From CAVUCH01 sp963739995 (lineage in GTDB: Bacteria; Acidobacteriota; Vicinamibacteria; Vicinamibacterales; JAENWD01): a stretch of 64,000 nucleotides of DNA. Where the stretch lies: NCBI GenBank assembly GCA_963739995.1, contig CAVUCH010000018.1:124001-188000 (forward strand), given 5' to 3'. A program made the translations under genes and the position numbers. Below, piece by piece: positions 19,752 through 28,542 of this stretch. The notes beneath the pieces are model-generated. The model was not told the DNA's origin. It did not search any database and saw nothing but the letters and a program-made list of their open reading frames with translations. The number at the start of each line of letters is the position of its first letter. The first letter of the stretch is position 1.

Positions 19752-20966
19752 ATGTCAATGCCTGATGCCTTCCGCCCAGCGCCCAACGCCCAGCGCCGAG
19801 CGCCCGAAGCGCCGCATTTCCAGTTCGCGACCGCAACCGAGATCGTGTTCGGCCCTGGATCGCGGCAGATCCTGCCTGACCGCATCCGGCAGGAGGGTGC
19901 GCGCGCGCTGGTCGTCACGGGCCGTAGCGGCGTCCGAACGGAAGCGTTGCTCGACTCCGTCCGCCTCGCAGGAGTCGAGGTCACCGTATGGCCGCTCGGA
20001 CACGAACCGACGCTGGAGGATGCCCGCACAGCGGCCCGGCTTGCCCGGCGACAGGGAGTCGAGGTCGTCGTCGGCTTAGGCGGTGGCAGCCCGATCGACC
20101 TGGCCAAGGCCGTCGCGGCCCTTGTGACAAACAGACGAGACCCCCGCGATTACCTCGAAGTGATCGGACGCGGCCTGCCCCTGGCCGAGCGTCCGCTCCC
20201 GTTCATCGCGGTGCCGACGACCGCTGGAGCAGGTGCGGAGGTCACCCGCAACGCGGTACTGGCGTCGAGGCATGACGGAGCCAAGGCCAGCCTGCGGAGT
20301 CCTCTGATGTTGGCGCGGCTGGCGGTGGTGGATCCGGAGCTCACCGTCACGTTGCCGCCGGACGTGACCGCGGCGACCGGCATGGACGCACTCGCGCAGC
20401 TGCTCGAGCCGTTCGTGTCAGCGCGGGCCAACCCGATCACGGACCCGCTCTGCCTCGACGGTCTGGCGCGCGTGGCACAGTCGCTCCGTCGCGCGTGGAC
20501 CGATGGCGCCGATCTTCACGCGCGCACCGACATGTCGCTCGCCGCCCTGTTCGGCGGGCTGGCACTTGCCAACGCGGCGCTCGGCGCCGTGCACGGGTTC
20601 GCGGCGGCGATCGGCGGACGCTTCGATGCCCCTCACGGGGCGGTCTGCGCGGCACTGCTCCCGGGAGTCGTCGAGGCGAATGTCGCAGCTCTCAAAACGC
20701 GCGCGCCCGAATTGCCCGCGGCCGCACGATATGTGACGGCGGCGCGCGTCATGACCGGCCGAGACGACGCCCGCGCCGAGGATCTCGTCCAACTGCTGCA
20801 GCAGCTCCGCACCGACCTGAACATTCCAGGCCTCCGCACGTACGGAGTCGGCGAGCACCATGCGCAGGCGCTCATCGAGGCCGCCGCGCGGGCGAGCAGC
20901 ATGAAGGGCAACCCTATCGCGCTCGAACGTCACGAGTTGCAGGACGTGCTGACGTCAGCGTGGTGA
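19752..20966 (+). CDS. Iron-containing alcohol dehydrogenase family protein
   Basis: NAD(P)-dependent group III alcohol dehydrogenase, 404 residues. The dinucleotide-binding signature GLGGGSPIDLAKAVA is at about 115-129 and PTTAGAGAEVTRNAVL follows. Of the four metal ligands, Asp (MDALAQLLEPFV near 210) and two His (GAVHGFA and APHGAVC) are present. The usual second ligand His four residues after Asp is Gln here; I believe other members of the family share this, but metal content is uncertain. The first 25 residues are Pro/Ala/Arg rich and encoded by a short GCGCCCA-type repeat, so a start further in may be used. Substrate unknown. Confidence 0.85.
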   Translation: MSMPDAFRPAPNAQRRAPEAPHFQFATATEIVFGPGSRQILPDRIRQEGARALVVTGRSGVRTEALLDSVRLAGVEVTVWPLGHEPTLEDARTAARLARRQGVEVVVGLGGGSPIDLAKAVAALVTNRRDPRDYLEVIGRGLPLAERPLPFIAVPTTAGAGAEVTRNAVLASRHDGAKASLRSPLMLARLAVVDPELTVTLPPDVTAATGMDALAQLLEPFVSARANPITDPLCLDGLARVAQSLRRAWTDGADLHARTDMSLAALFGGLALANAALGAVHGFAAAIGGRFDAPHGAVCAALLPGVVEANVAALKTRAPELPAAARYVTAARVMTGRDDARAEDLVQLLQQLRTDLNIPGLRTYGVGEHHAQALIEAAARASSMKGNPIALERHELQDVLTSAW

Positions 20967-21021
20967 CTGTCCTACGCGAGCCGTGTGCGGGGTAACGGAG
21001 ACGTGAGATCCGCGCGCATCG

Positions 21022-21027
21022 TAGAAT
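21022..21027 (+). promoter_or_regulatory. Putative -10 element, leaderless start of the zinc-ribbon gene
   Basis: TAGAAT ends five bases before the ATG at 21033 and no Shine-Dalgarno sequence lies between. The -35 region has no clear match. Confidence 0.4.
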
Positions 21028-21032
21028 CACCC

Positions 21033-21683
21033 ATGCCTCCGCCCGTCCGCCCTTTCAAGGCTGGTGACGCCATCGATGACCTGTGCCGCGCCTGCAAGAG
21101 CGAGCGCCTCCACACCGTCGTCGTCGCCGACACCACTGGCGCGCCCCTGCGGGTGATCTGCGATTACTGCCGGAGCGAACACAACTACCGGGGCGGTTCG
21201 ACACCCGAGGCGGGCAGGGTCGCGGGACAACAGCGGGCGACGCCGCCCCGGCCAGCCCGCGCGGCTGATCCTGCCGAACCGTTTTCCCTTGTAAGCGATC
21301 GCGAAAGGACCGCGCCTCCAATGACCCACGCCGGCGATGCTTCCATCGATCTGGAGATGCTGTTGCGCCGCATCATCCGCGAGGAGACCGGCCTCACGCC
21401 CGTCGTTCCCGCGGAAAAGTGGCGCGGTGGCGCTCTCGTCCTGCGCCCGGGGAAACCCGGCGTGCAGGAGAAGAGCTGGCCCATCGACACCTTCTTTCAC
21501 AAGGTCGTCATGCTCCGGAACCGGCTGCGTACGCTGGAGCAGCAGCTGAATGGCGCCGATCTGCCGGACGACCTGAAGGTGCGTCTGCAGGGTTACATCA
21601 CCGGCTGTTACGGATCCCTCACCAGCTTCAACGTGCTGTTCGCGGACGAGGACGATCAGTTCAAGGGCGTCGGGGACGGGTAG
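21033..21683 (+). CDS. Conserved hypothetical protein with an N-terminal zinc ribbon
   Basis: A 216-residue soluble protein. Cys18-x2-Cys21 and Cys43-x2-Cys46 (DLCRACKSERLHTV and VICDYCRSEHNYR) form a likely zinc ribbon. A Pro/Ala/Arg-rich linker leads to a C-terminal helical domain (DASIDLEMLLRRIIREETG, then TFFHKVVMLRNRLRTLEQQL and a Gly/Tyr-rich end). I do not recognise a named family; the frame starting at 20985 adds residues without support. Nothing in the neighbourhood fixes its role. The ribbon could bind nucleic acid or protein. Confidence 0.7.
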   Translation: MPPPVRPFKAGDAIDDLCRACKSERLHTVVVADTTGAPLRVICDYCRSEHNYRGGSTPEAGRVAGQQRATPPRPARAADPAEPFSLVSDRERTAPPMTHAGDASIDLEMLLRRIIREETGLTPVVPAEKWRGGALVLRPGKPGVQEKSWPIDTFFHKVVMLRNRLRTLEQQLNGADLPDDLKVRLQGYITGCYGSLTSFNVLFADEDDQFKGVGDG

Positions 21684-21797
21684 CGTTGGACGTTCGTCCC
21701 GGATGGTGCGTGCCGAGCTGCGCGTCGGCCCGTGCAGCGGCCCGACGTCGGGCCGTCGGTGACGCAGCTTCAACGTCAGTTTCTATCTCGAGTGTCG

Positions 21798-24035
21798 ATG
21801 ATGCGTACTGAACGGGCTCTCTCCTGTGTCGTCCTGCTCCTCCTGGCCCTACCCGGTCGGGCGCCCATGCTCGCCCGGGCCCCGGCTCCGGGGAGCGAGT
21901 GGGACGCCAGGTTCCGGGCCCTGCCGGATCCCGCTGTGATCAAGGAGACGATGCGGCGCTTGAGCGCGCGACCGCACCACGTCGGCTCACCGTACGCCAA
22001 GGAGATCGCCGAGTGGCTGCTCGCGCAGTTCAAGTCGTTCGGCTGGGACGCGCAGATGGACACGTTCGACGTGCTCTTTCCCACCCCTACGACGCGGCTC
22101 CTCGAGATGACGGCACCGACGCGGTTCACCGCCATGCTCGAAGAGCCGGCGGTGCCGGTCGACCCGACGTCGGGCCAGAAAGGCGAGCAGCTGCCGACCT
22201 ACAACGCCTACTCAATCGACGGCGACGTCACCGGACCGCTCGTGTACGTGAACTACGGCCGCCCGGTCGACTACGAGGTGCTGGAGCGCCGCGGCGTATC
22301 GGTGAAGGGCGCGATCGTGATTGCCCGGTATGGTCAATCGTGGCGAGGCATCAAGCCGAAGGTCGCCGCGGAGCACGGCGCAATCGGGTGCCTGATCTAC
22401 TCCGATCCGCGCGACGACGGGTATGCGGTCGGAGATGTGTACCCCAGGGGACCGATGCGCAATGCCGACGGCGTGCAGCGCGGCAGCGTGATGGACATGC
22501 CCGTGCACCCGGGGGACCCGCTCACCCCTGGGTTCGCCGCCACCGCTGACGTGAAGCGGCTGGTTCTCGAGGACGCGAAGACGCTCACCAAGATTCCCGT
22601 GCTGCCGATTTCGTACGGGGATGCGCAGCCGCTGCTGGCCGCGCTCGGCGGACCGCTCGTGCCAGCGGATTGGCGGGGAGGGCTTCCGCTGACGTACCAC
22701 ATCGGCCCGGGCCCCGCGACCGTCCACCTGAAGGTGGCGTTCTCCTGGGACATCAAGCGTCTCTACAACGTCATCGCCCGAATCGCGGGCTCCACCTATC
22801 CTGACGAGTGGGTCATCCGCGGCAACCACCACGATGCATGGGTGAACGGCGCCTACGACCCCGTCAGCGGCATCGCCACCGAGCTGGAAGAGGCGCGGGC
22901 GCTGGGGGCGTTGCTGCAGCAAGGGTGGAAGCCGAAGCGCACGATCGTGTATGCCGCGTGGGATGGCGAAGAGGAGGGCCTGCTCGGGTCCACCGAATGG
23001 GTCGAGCGGCACGCGGCAGACCTCGAGCGGCATGCGGTGGCGTACATCAACACCGACAGCTACGGCCGCGGCTTCCTGGAGGCCGGCGGCTCGCACGCGC
23101 TGGAATCGTTCCTGAACGGCGTGGCGAAGGACGTGCAGGATCCCGAAGCGCGCGTCAGCGTCTGGAAGCGCGCACAGGCGAACGCTATCGTCAGGGGCAC
23201 CGCCGAGGAACGCGCCGACGCGCGCACCCGCGCGGATCTGCGGATTGCCGCGCTCGGGTCGGGCTCCGACTACACACCCTTTCTCCAGCACAGCGGCGTG
23301 CCGACGCTCGCGCTCGGGTTCGGCGGGCTGGACGAGGACGGCATCTACCACTCGATTTACGACAGCTTCTACCACTTCACGCAGTTCCATGACACCGACT
23401 TCGTCTACGGCCGTGCCCTCGCGCAGACGGTCGGCACGGCCGTCGTCCGCCTCGCTGACGCCGATTTGCTGCCGTTCGAGTTCACGAACGTCGCGGACAC
23501 GGTGCGAACGTACATCAAGGACGTCCAGACGCTCTTGAAGACGCGGCAGGACGAGGTGCGGGAGCAGAACCTCCGCATCACGGATGGCGTGTTTGCCGCG
23601 ATCAACGACCCGCGGCGGCCGCTCGTGGCGCCAAAGCCGGAGACCGTGCCGCCCGCGCTGAACTTCGCGCCGCTCGAGAATGCGGCCGCGGCGCTGACCG
23701 ATGCGGCCGCCCGCTACAAGAAGGCGTCAGAAGCCGCACGGCCGTCCCTCGCGGCCCGGCCGGCCGTCGTGAAGAGCGTCAACGCGAGGCTGATCCAGAG
23801 CGAACGGCAACTTCTCGATCCCGCGGGGCTGAAGAACCGCACCTGGTTCCGCCACCTCATTTATGCGCCCGGGTTCTATACCGGTTACGCCGTGAAGACG
23901 CTGCCCGGCGTGCGGGAGGGGATCGAGCAGAAGGCGTATGCGGACGTAGAGCCGGAGGTCGCGCGCGCGGCGAAGGCGATTGACCGGCTGACAGCGCTGG
24001 TCAATGCGGCAGCCGAGGATCTGGAGGGCCGTTGA
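21798..24035 (+). CDS. M28-family zinc peptidase, glutamate carboxypeptidase II-like, secreted
   Basis: Exported di-zinc exopeptidase resembling human GCPII/NAALADase. The 745 residues start with a signal peptide (SCVVLLLLALPGRAPMLA), followed by a protease-associated (PA) domain (GAIVIARYGQSWRGIKPKVA) and the M28 catalytic core. Metal ligands can be seen in HHDAWVNGAYDPVSG near 342, WDGEEEGLLGSTEW near 390 with the catalytic Glu, and HSIYDSFYHF near 517. The C-terminal 150 residues match the transferrin-receptor-like dimerisation domain. ATG 21798 is used because the signal peptide follows at once. It probably releases C-terminal glutamate or similar residues from peptides in the periplasm. 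It stands alone between short gaps. Confidence 0.9.
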   Translation: MMRTERALSCVVLLLLALPGRAPMLARAPAPGSEWDARFRALPDPAVIKETMRRLSARPHHVGSPYAKEIAEWLLAQFKSFGWDAQMDTFDVLFPTPTTRLLEMTAPTRFTAMLEEPAVPVDPTSGQKGEQLPTYNAYSIDGDVTGPLVYVNYGRPVDYEVLERRGVSVKGAIVIARYGQSWRGIKPKVAAEHGAIGCLIYSDPRDDGYAVGDVYPRGPMRNADGVQRGSVMDMPVHPGDPLTPGFAATADVKRLVLEDAKTLTKIPVLPISYGDAQPLLAALGGPLVPADWRGGLPLTYHIGPGPATVHLKVAFSWDIKRLYNVIARIAGSTYPDEWVIRGNHHDAWVNGAYDPVSGIATELEEARALGALLQQGWKPKRTIVYAAWDGEEEGLLGSTEWVERHAADLERHAVAYINTDSYGRGFLEAGGSHALESFLNGVAKDVQDPEARVSVWKRAQANAIVRGTAEERADARTRADLRIAALGSGSDYTPFLQHSGVPTLALGFGGLDEDGIYHSIYDSFYHFTQFHDTDFVYGRALAQTVGTAVVRLADADLLPFEFTNVADTVRTYIKDVQTLLKTRQDEVREQNLRITDGVFAAINDPRRPLVAPKPETVPPALNFAPLENAAAALTDAAARYKKASEAARPSLAARPAVVKSVNARLIQSERQLLDPAGLKNRTWFRHLIYAPGFYTGYAVKTLPGVREGIEQKAYADVEPEVARAAKAIDRLTALVNAAAEDLEGR

Positions 24036-24165
24036 AGACCGTGCGCCAACAATCATTCGATGAGGCGTCGTACACCACCCGCGCATTCATCGACGTCACG
24101 GCGGAAACTATTGGCGTGTCGCCAGTCGCGTCACGCGATGAACGGGCGAGTCGTGTGTGTTGTCC

Positions 24166-25884
24166 TTACATTTGCAGCACGAGCAACGACACGGCCTGAC
24201 GCGGCAGCGTGAACGTGATTGTGCCCCGTGAGTCGACGACCGCCGTGTGCGCCGGCGCCGGCATGGCCTGCAGCTGCCCGGCTTTCTGCAACTCGGCGCG
24301 CTGAGCGTCCGTGGGGGTCTGCGGCGATCCCATGCGCAGCCACGCCGTGTGGGCGTTGCTGTGTTCCGCATCGATGCGGAGGTGTTGCAGCCGCGCCTCG
24401 GCCTGACGCACCGGCAGCCCATCGACCGTCAGCTGTACCTCTGCGTCCGGCCCGGGCACGTCGTCGTCGTGGTAGTGCCACACCAGAACCGAAACCGTGC
24501 TGCCATCCCGGCTGGCGAGCGCTGCGACGTCGGGGCGATCGCGGACGCCGGTCTTGACGATCGCGTCGAGCGGTACCGCGGCGTCACTCGTGACCGCAAC
24601 CCGGTCACCGCCCATCCTGCTGAAGGCCCGAAACACGTTCAGCACCGGCAGCGCGATGCCGTTGCTGGCGAGTGCGCGGAACCCCGCGAAGTACGGCTGG
24701 CCCTCGAATTCGAACGCCCAGGTCAGCGCGCCCTCGAGGTTCGCGCCGTGCTTGTCGGCAAGATCGTGCAGGCGCGCCATGCTGGCCGCCGTATAGCTCG
24801 AGTACATGGTCGTATTGCGGTACCCGAGCTGCGGACCCTGACACGCCGCACACCCATCGGGATCGGATTCGCCGATCACGATCGGCAGGCGCTCGAGCTC
24901 GGGATGTGCGGTGATGAGGCGAAAGCCCTCGTCAATGGTGGCGAGCTGCTCCGCAATCCCCATCCGTACGTGACCGTCCACGAACGAGGGCCGTCCCTTC
25001 GCATGGAAGGACACGAAATCGAGCGGCGTGCCGATGCGCCCGGTGGCGTGATTCGTTCCGCGCAGCACGTGTTCGAGAAAGCCGCGCATGAACGATCCGC
25101 CGTGCCCCGCGGTGTCTGGGCCACCAACCCTGGCCGTGGACAGGGCGCGTCGCACGCCATCGATCGCGTAGTCGTGCAGCTTGTGGAACTCCCCGGGGGT
25201 ACCCTGCCAGTAACCGATGTTGGCTTCGTTCCACACCTGCCAATACCACCCCTCCACCTCCGTGCGGCCATATCGATCGACGCAGTGCGCCACCCACGCG
25301 TGCACGAGATCGCGCCACCGCCCGTAGTCCTTCGGCGGATATGCCCAGCCCGTGAAGATCTCGTCGTATTTCGCCGTGGGCGTCCACGAGTGCTGATACG
25401 GCATCGATCTGGTCGAGAGGTCCTGCGGCATGAAGCCGATCTGCACGTATGGCCTGACGCCGCGTTCCAGATACGTGTCGAAGATGCGGTCCACAATCGT
25501 CCAGTCGTACACAGGCCTTCCCTGCGCGTCCTCCCTGTAGGCGTTTGTCGATCCCCACTTGAGGGCGGGCGTGCCATCGCCCGACGTGAGCAGATTGTGT
25601 GTGCGGAAGAACACGCGCCCGGGCGCGAGCCGCCCGAGCTCCGTGAGAAGCCCGACCCCGTCTCTCATGTAGGCATAGTTCGGCTCATCAGCACCGAAGA
25701 AGCGCCAGATGGGGCGCAGCGGGCCAATTGGTTTCCCGGCGTCCACACGAATCGTGACGGGGAATCTCTCAACCGCCGACGACACGTCTGCCGCGGTCCC
25801 GCCCCCAACGATGACCGCGGCGACGCCGACCACGATCAGCAACGAACACCCGCGCGTGCTGCGCGTCCACACCCCACTGCTCAT
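24166..25884 (-). CDS. Glycoside hydrolase family 39-like enzyme, secreted
   Basis: Predicted retaining glycosidase of clan GH-A related to GH39 beta-xylosidases. ATG 25884 has GGGGAG six bases upstream and is followed by an N-terminal membrane/signal segment (LLIVVGVAAVIVGGG). The TIM barrel carries the acid/base Glu in WYWQVWNEANIGYW near residue 218 and the nucleophile Glu in VIGESDPDGCAAC near 337, both in the expected strand 4 and 7 contexts. GPLRPIWRFFGADEPNYAY is typical of the GH39 opening. The C-terminal 150 residues are a beta-sandwich. Xylan- or iduronate-type substrates are known for the family; which applies is open. The 130-base gap after it shows nothing definite. Confidence 0.85.
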   Translation of the reverse strand: MSSGVWTRSTRGCSLLIVVGVAAVIVGGGTAADVSSAVERFPVTIRVDAGKPIGPLRPIWRFFGADEPNYAYMRDGVGLLTELGRLAPGRVFFRTHNLLTSGDGTPALKWGSTNAYREDAQGRPVYDWTIVDRIFDTYLERGVRPYVQIGFMPQDLSTRSMPYQHSWTPTAKYDEIFTGWAYPPKDYGRWRDLVHAWVAHCVDRYGRTEVEGWYWQVWNEANIGYWQGTPGEFHKLHDYAIDGVRRALSTARVGGPDTAGHGGSFMRGFLEHVLRGTNHATGRIGTPLDFVSFHAKGRPSFVDGHVRMGIAEQLATIDEGFRLITAHPELERLPIVIGESDPDGCAACQGPQLGYRNTTMYSSYTAASMARLHDLADKHGANLEGALTWAFEFEGQPYFAGFRALASNGIALPVLNVFRAFSRMGGDRVAVTSDAAVPLDAIVKTGVRDRPDVAALASRDGSTVSVLVWHYHDDDVPGPDAEVQLTVDGLPVRQAEARLQHLRIDAEHSNAHTAWLRMGSPQTPTDAQRAELQKAGQLQAMPAPAHTAVVDSRGTITFTLPRQAVSLLVLQM

Positions 25885-26049
25885 CACGGACTCCCCTGAT
25901 GTCCCAGCCCGGCGGCTGCCTCCGGGCGAATCGTATAATGGGCCGCCGGTCCGGGCGAGATCAGAATCGACGGTGCGGACGCCCATGCTCGCCGCCAGCC
26001 GTTTGGTCGCGCGCGTGCGACGCGCTGAACCGCAGCGAACGAGGAATCA

Positions 26050-26997
26050 ATGGACACCCAGCCTGCATCGAACGCGGAGAGATGGCCCAGCCTGCCGTTG
26101 GACGCGTGGAGCGACACGTACGCAACCCTGCACCTGTGGGCACAGATCGTTGGCAAGGTTCGCCTCGTCCAGACGCCCTGGGTGAACCACGCGTGGCACG
26201 CCACACTCTACGTGACTGCCCGGGGCCTCACGACATCACCGATCCCGCACGGGAATCGGACGTTCGAGATCGAGTTCGACTTCGTTGCGCATGAACTGGC
26301 GATACGGGCGTCAGACGGCGGTCTTGGCGGGTTCGCGCTCCAGCCGATGTCAGTGGCGGTGTTCTATGCCCGCCTGCTGGAGAAGTTGAGCAGCCTCAGT
26401 CTCGAGGTGACAATCCACAAGAAGCCGAACGAAGTCCCTGATCCCACACGGTTCGATCTCGACCACGCGCACGGTGCGTACGATGCGGAATACGCGAACC
26501 GGTTCTGGAGAGTCCTCGTGCAGGCGGACAGGGTCTTCAAGGCGTTTCGGGTGAGGTTCGGCGGGAAGTGCAGCCCGGTGCATTTCTTCTGGGGCGCCCC
26601 GGATCTGGCGGTCACCCGCTTCTCCGGCCGCCGCGCGCCCGAACATCCCGGCGGCGTGCCAAACCTGCCGGACTGGGTGACGCGGGATGCCTACTCTCAC
26701 GAAGTGAGCAGCGCCGGCTTCTGGGCTGGTGGCGGCACGATCCGGTACCCCGTGTTCTACTCTTACGCGTATCCGGAGCCCGCCGGGTTCGCCGATGCCG
26801 CCGTCGCGCCGCGCGAGGCCTTCTACAGCACCGACTTTCACGAGTTCATCCTCGCCTACGACGTCGTCCGGCAGTCGGACTCCCCCGACGACACGCTTCT
26901 CGAATTTCTGCAGACGACCTACGAAGCGGCAGCAGGACTCGGTGGCTGGGATCGTGCCGCGCTCGACCGGAGCCCCGATCCGCAGAGTCCGCTATGA
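26050..26997 (+). CDS. DUF5996 family protein
   Basis: A 315-residue soluble protein with the signature of DUF5996: WPSLPLDAWSDTYATLHLW at the start, QIVGKVRLVQTPWVNHAW and LYVTARGLTTSPIPHG next, then many conserved aromatic residues (FWRVLVQADRVF, SPVHFFWGAPDLA, FYSTDFHEFILAYDVVR). It fills the whole family length. No function is known and no catalytic pattern is obvious. It has its own start downstream of the divergent GH39 gene and ends just before a convergent TonB-domain gene. Confidence 0.8.
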   Translation: MDTQPASNAERWPSLPLDAWSDTYATLHLWAQIVGKVRLVQTPWVNHAWHATLYVTARGLTTSPIPHGNRTFEIEFDFVAHELAIRASDGGLGGFALQPMSVAVFYARLLEKLSSLSLEVTIHKKPNEVPDPTRFDLDHAHGAYDAEYANRFWRVLVQADRVFKAFRVRFGGKCSPVHFFWGAPDLAVTRFSGRRAPEHPGGVPNLPDWVTRDAYSHEVSSAGFWAGGGTIRYPVFYSYAYPEPAGFADAAVAPREAFYSTDFHEFILAYDVVRQSDSPDDTLLEFLQTTYEAAAGLGGWDRAALDRSPDPQSPL

Positions 26998-27003
26998 CCC
27001 ATC

Positions 27004-27471
27004 TCATTCGTCCGACAGGTTGAACTGCACGCTGACCATCATCACGACCTCGACCGCGTCGCTGTTCAGCAATGTCGGCGTGAAGCGCCACTGCCGCACG
27101 GCATCGATCGTCGCGGCGATGGCAAAGGCCGGATGGACCTGGGCGCTGACCACGCGAACCGAGGTCACCGACCCGTCGGTGCCAATGACCGCGTCGATCG
27201 GCACGACTCCCTCCAGTCCGGCGTCGCGCATGCTTGCCGGATACACGGGCCTTGCGTCCCCGGTCTTTGTCGGGGCGCGGATGATCCCGCCCGTGTCAAC
27301 TCGCTGGTCCCGTGGCCCGCGCACCGAATCGGGGGTCTTGCACACACGGGTGTAGAAATCGGGGCCGAGACAGCGCTTGCGAGGGGCGAAGCGGGTGTCT
27401 TCTCTTGAGCCCCGCCCGACGACGGTGCATGATGCGTTGCGCCCGTTGCGGCGCAGGAGGAACCTGAACAT
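27004..27471 (-). CDS. TonB C-terminal domain protein without a visible membrane anchor
   Basis: Residues from about 60 on match the TonB C-terminal domain: ARPVYPASMRDAGLEGVV, IGTDGSVTSVRVV and AAIDAVRQWRFTP-like sequence, ending in VMMVSVQFNL. In energy transducers this domain contacts TonB-dependent receptors. Normally a transmembrane helix and a Pro-rich linker precede it; here the upstream part is short and basic with no hydrophobic segment. The ATG at 27471 shares bases with the ATG of the divergent DUF2911 gene, leaving no room for a promoter. A later GTG start (near 27350) or a truncated gene is possible. Confidence 0.55.
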   Translation of the reverse strand: MFRFLLRRNGRNASCTVVGRGSREDTRFAPRKRCLGPDFYTRVCKTPDSVRGPRDQRVDTGGIIRAPTKTGDARPVYPASMRDAGLEGVVPIDAVIGTDGSVTSVRVVSAQVHPAFAIAATIDAVRQWRFTPTLLNSDAVEVVMMVSVQFNLSDE

Positions 27472-28519
27472 GATCGCCCGACTCGCCCTGCTCGCCCTGC
27501 TGGCTTTGCTCGCGCCCCTGAGTGCCTTAGCGCAGGGCCCCCCGCTGAAGCTGCCGGAGGGCAGTCCGGCCGCCACCGTGTCGCAACGCGTCGGGCTCAC
27601 CGACCTGACCGTGCGCTACCACCGGCCGGCGGTGAAAGGGCGCACTGTGTGGGGCGATCTGGTCCCGTACGATCAGGTGTGGCGCGCCGGCGCAAACGAG
27701 AACACGGTGCTGTCGCTGTCGACGCCGGCGACCATCGCCGGCAAGCTCGTCCCGGCGGGTGACTACGGGCTGCACATCATTCCCTCGAGAACCGAGTGGA
27801 CCGTGATCCTGAACACCGAATCGACAGCCTGGGGCAGCTTCTTCTACGACCAGGCGAAGGACGCCGTCCGCTTCGCCGCGCAACCCCAGCCGGCGGAGTT
27901 CCAGGAGTCCCTCTCGTATACCTTCGACGCGCCTTCAGCCGATGGCGTGACTCTGATGCTCAGGTGGGAGAAGGTTGCCCTTCCCGTTGCCATCGCTGTC
28001 GACACCCCGGCGATCGTCTCCGACAGCCTCGAGCAGCAGCTGCACGGTCTGCCCGGCTTCTTCTGGCAGGGGTTCGCACAGGCTGCCACCTGGAGCGCAC
28101 GCAACAAGGGCGATCTGGTTCGTGCGCAGACGTGGGCCGATCGCGCGGTCAGCATGAATCGCAACTATCAGACGCTGCGTGCGAAAGCGCTGGTGCTCGA
28201 ACGCAAGGGCGATGCGGAAACAGCTGCCGCGCTGCGAAAGGAGGCGCTCACGCTCGCGACCGAAGCCGACATGAACGCGCAGGGGTACGAACTGCTCGGC
28301 GCCGGCAAGGTGGACGAGGCGATTGCCGTGTTCCGCAAGAACGTCGCGGACCACCCGGCGTCGTGGAATACCTACGACAGCCTCGCTGAGGGGCTCGCGG
28401 CGAAGGGAGACCACGCCGAGGCCGCTGTTCAGTACCGCAAGGCCCTGTCGATGGTCGGCGACGAGACGAACAAGAAGCGGATCGAGGGCATCCTGGCGAA
28501 GCTGAGTGCTTCCAAGTAG
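27470..28519 (+). CDS. DUF2911 protein with TPR-like C-terminus, secreted
   Basis: A 349-residue exported protein. AGGAGG nine bases before ATG 27470 and the signal peptide LALLALLALLAPLSALAQ fix the start. Residues about 25-170 are DUF2911 (LTDLTVRYHRPAVKGRTVWG, WRAGANENTVLSLS, AGDYGLHIIP, FFYDQAKDAVRF). Residues about 200-345 are helical tetratricopeptide-like repeats (AQTWADRAVSMNRNYQTLRA, GKVDEAIAVFRKNVADHPAS, GDHAEAAVQYRKAL). DUF2911 proteins are common in Acidobacteria and Bacteroidetes and have no known function. The combination suggests a periplasmic scaffold or binding protein. Confidence 0.82.
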   Translation: MIARLALLALLALLAPLSALAQGPPLKLPEGSPAATVSQRVGLTDLTVRYHRPAVKGRTVWGDLVPYDQVWRAGANENTVLSLSTPATIAGKLVPAGDYGLHIIPSRTEWTVILNTESTAWGSFFYDQAKDAVRFAAQPQPAEFQESLSYTFDAPSADGVTLMLRWEKVALPVAIAVDTPAIVSDSLEQQLHGLPGFFWQGFAQAATWSARNKGDLVRAQTWADRAVSMNRNYQTLRAKALVLERKGDAETAAALRKEALTLATEADMNAQGYELLGAGKVDEAIAVFRKNVADHPASWNTYDSLAEGLAAKGDHAEAAVQYRKALSMVGDETNKKRIEGILAKLSASK

Positions 28520-28542
28520 GACGCTGCCCGGTCACAGTTTGA

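Noticed and set aside
24247..25899. A 550-residue open frame opposite the GH39 gene
   Set aside because: It is a shadow in high-GC sequence. The opposite strand has a signal peptide and both catalytic Glu motifs, this one none.
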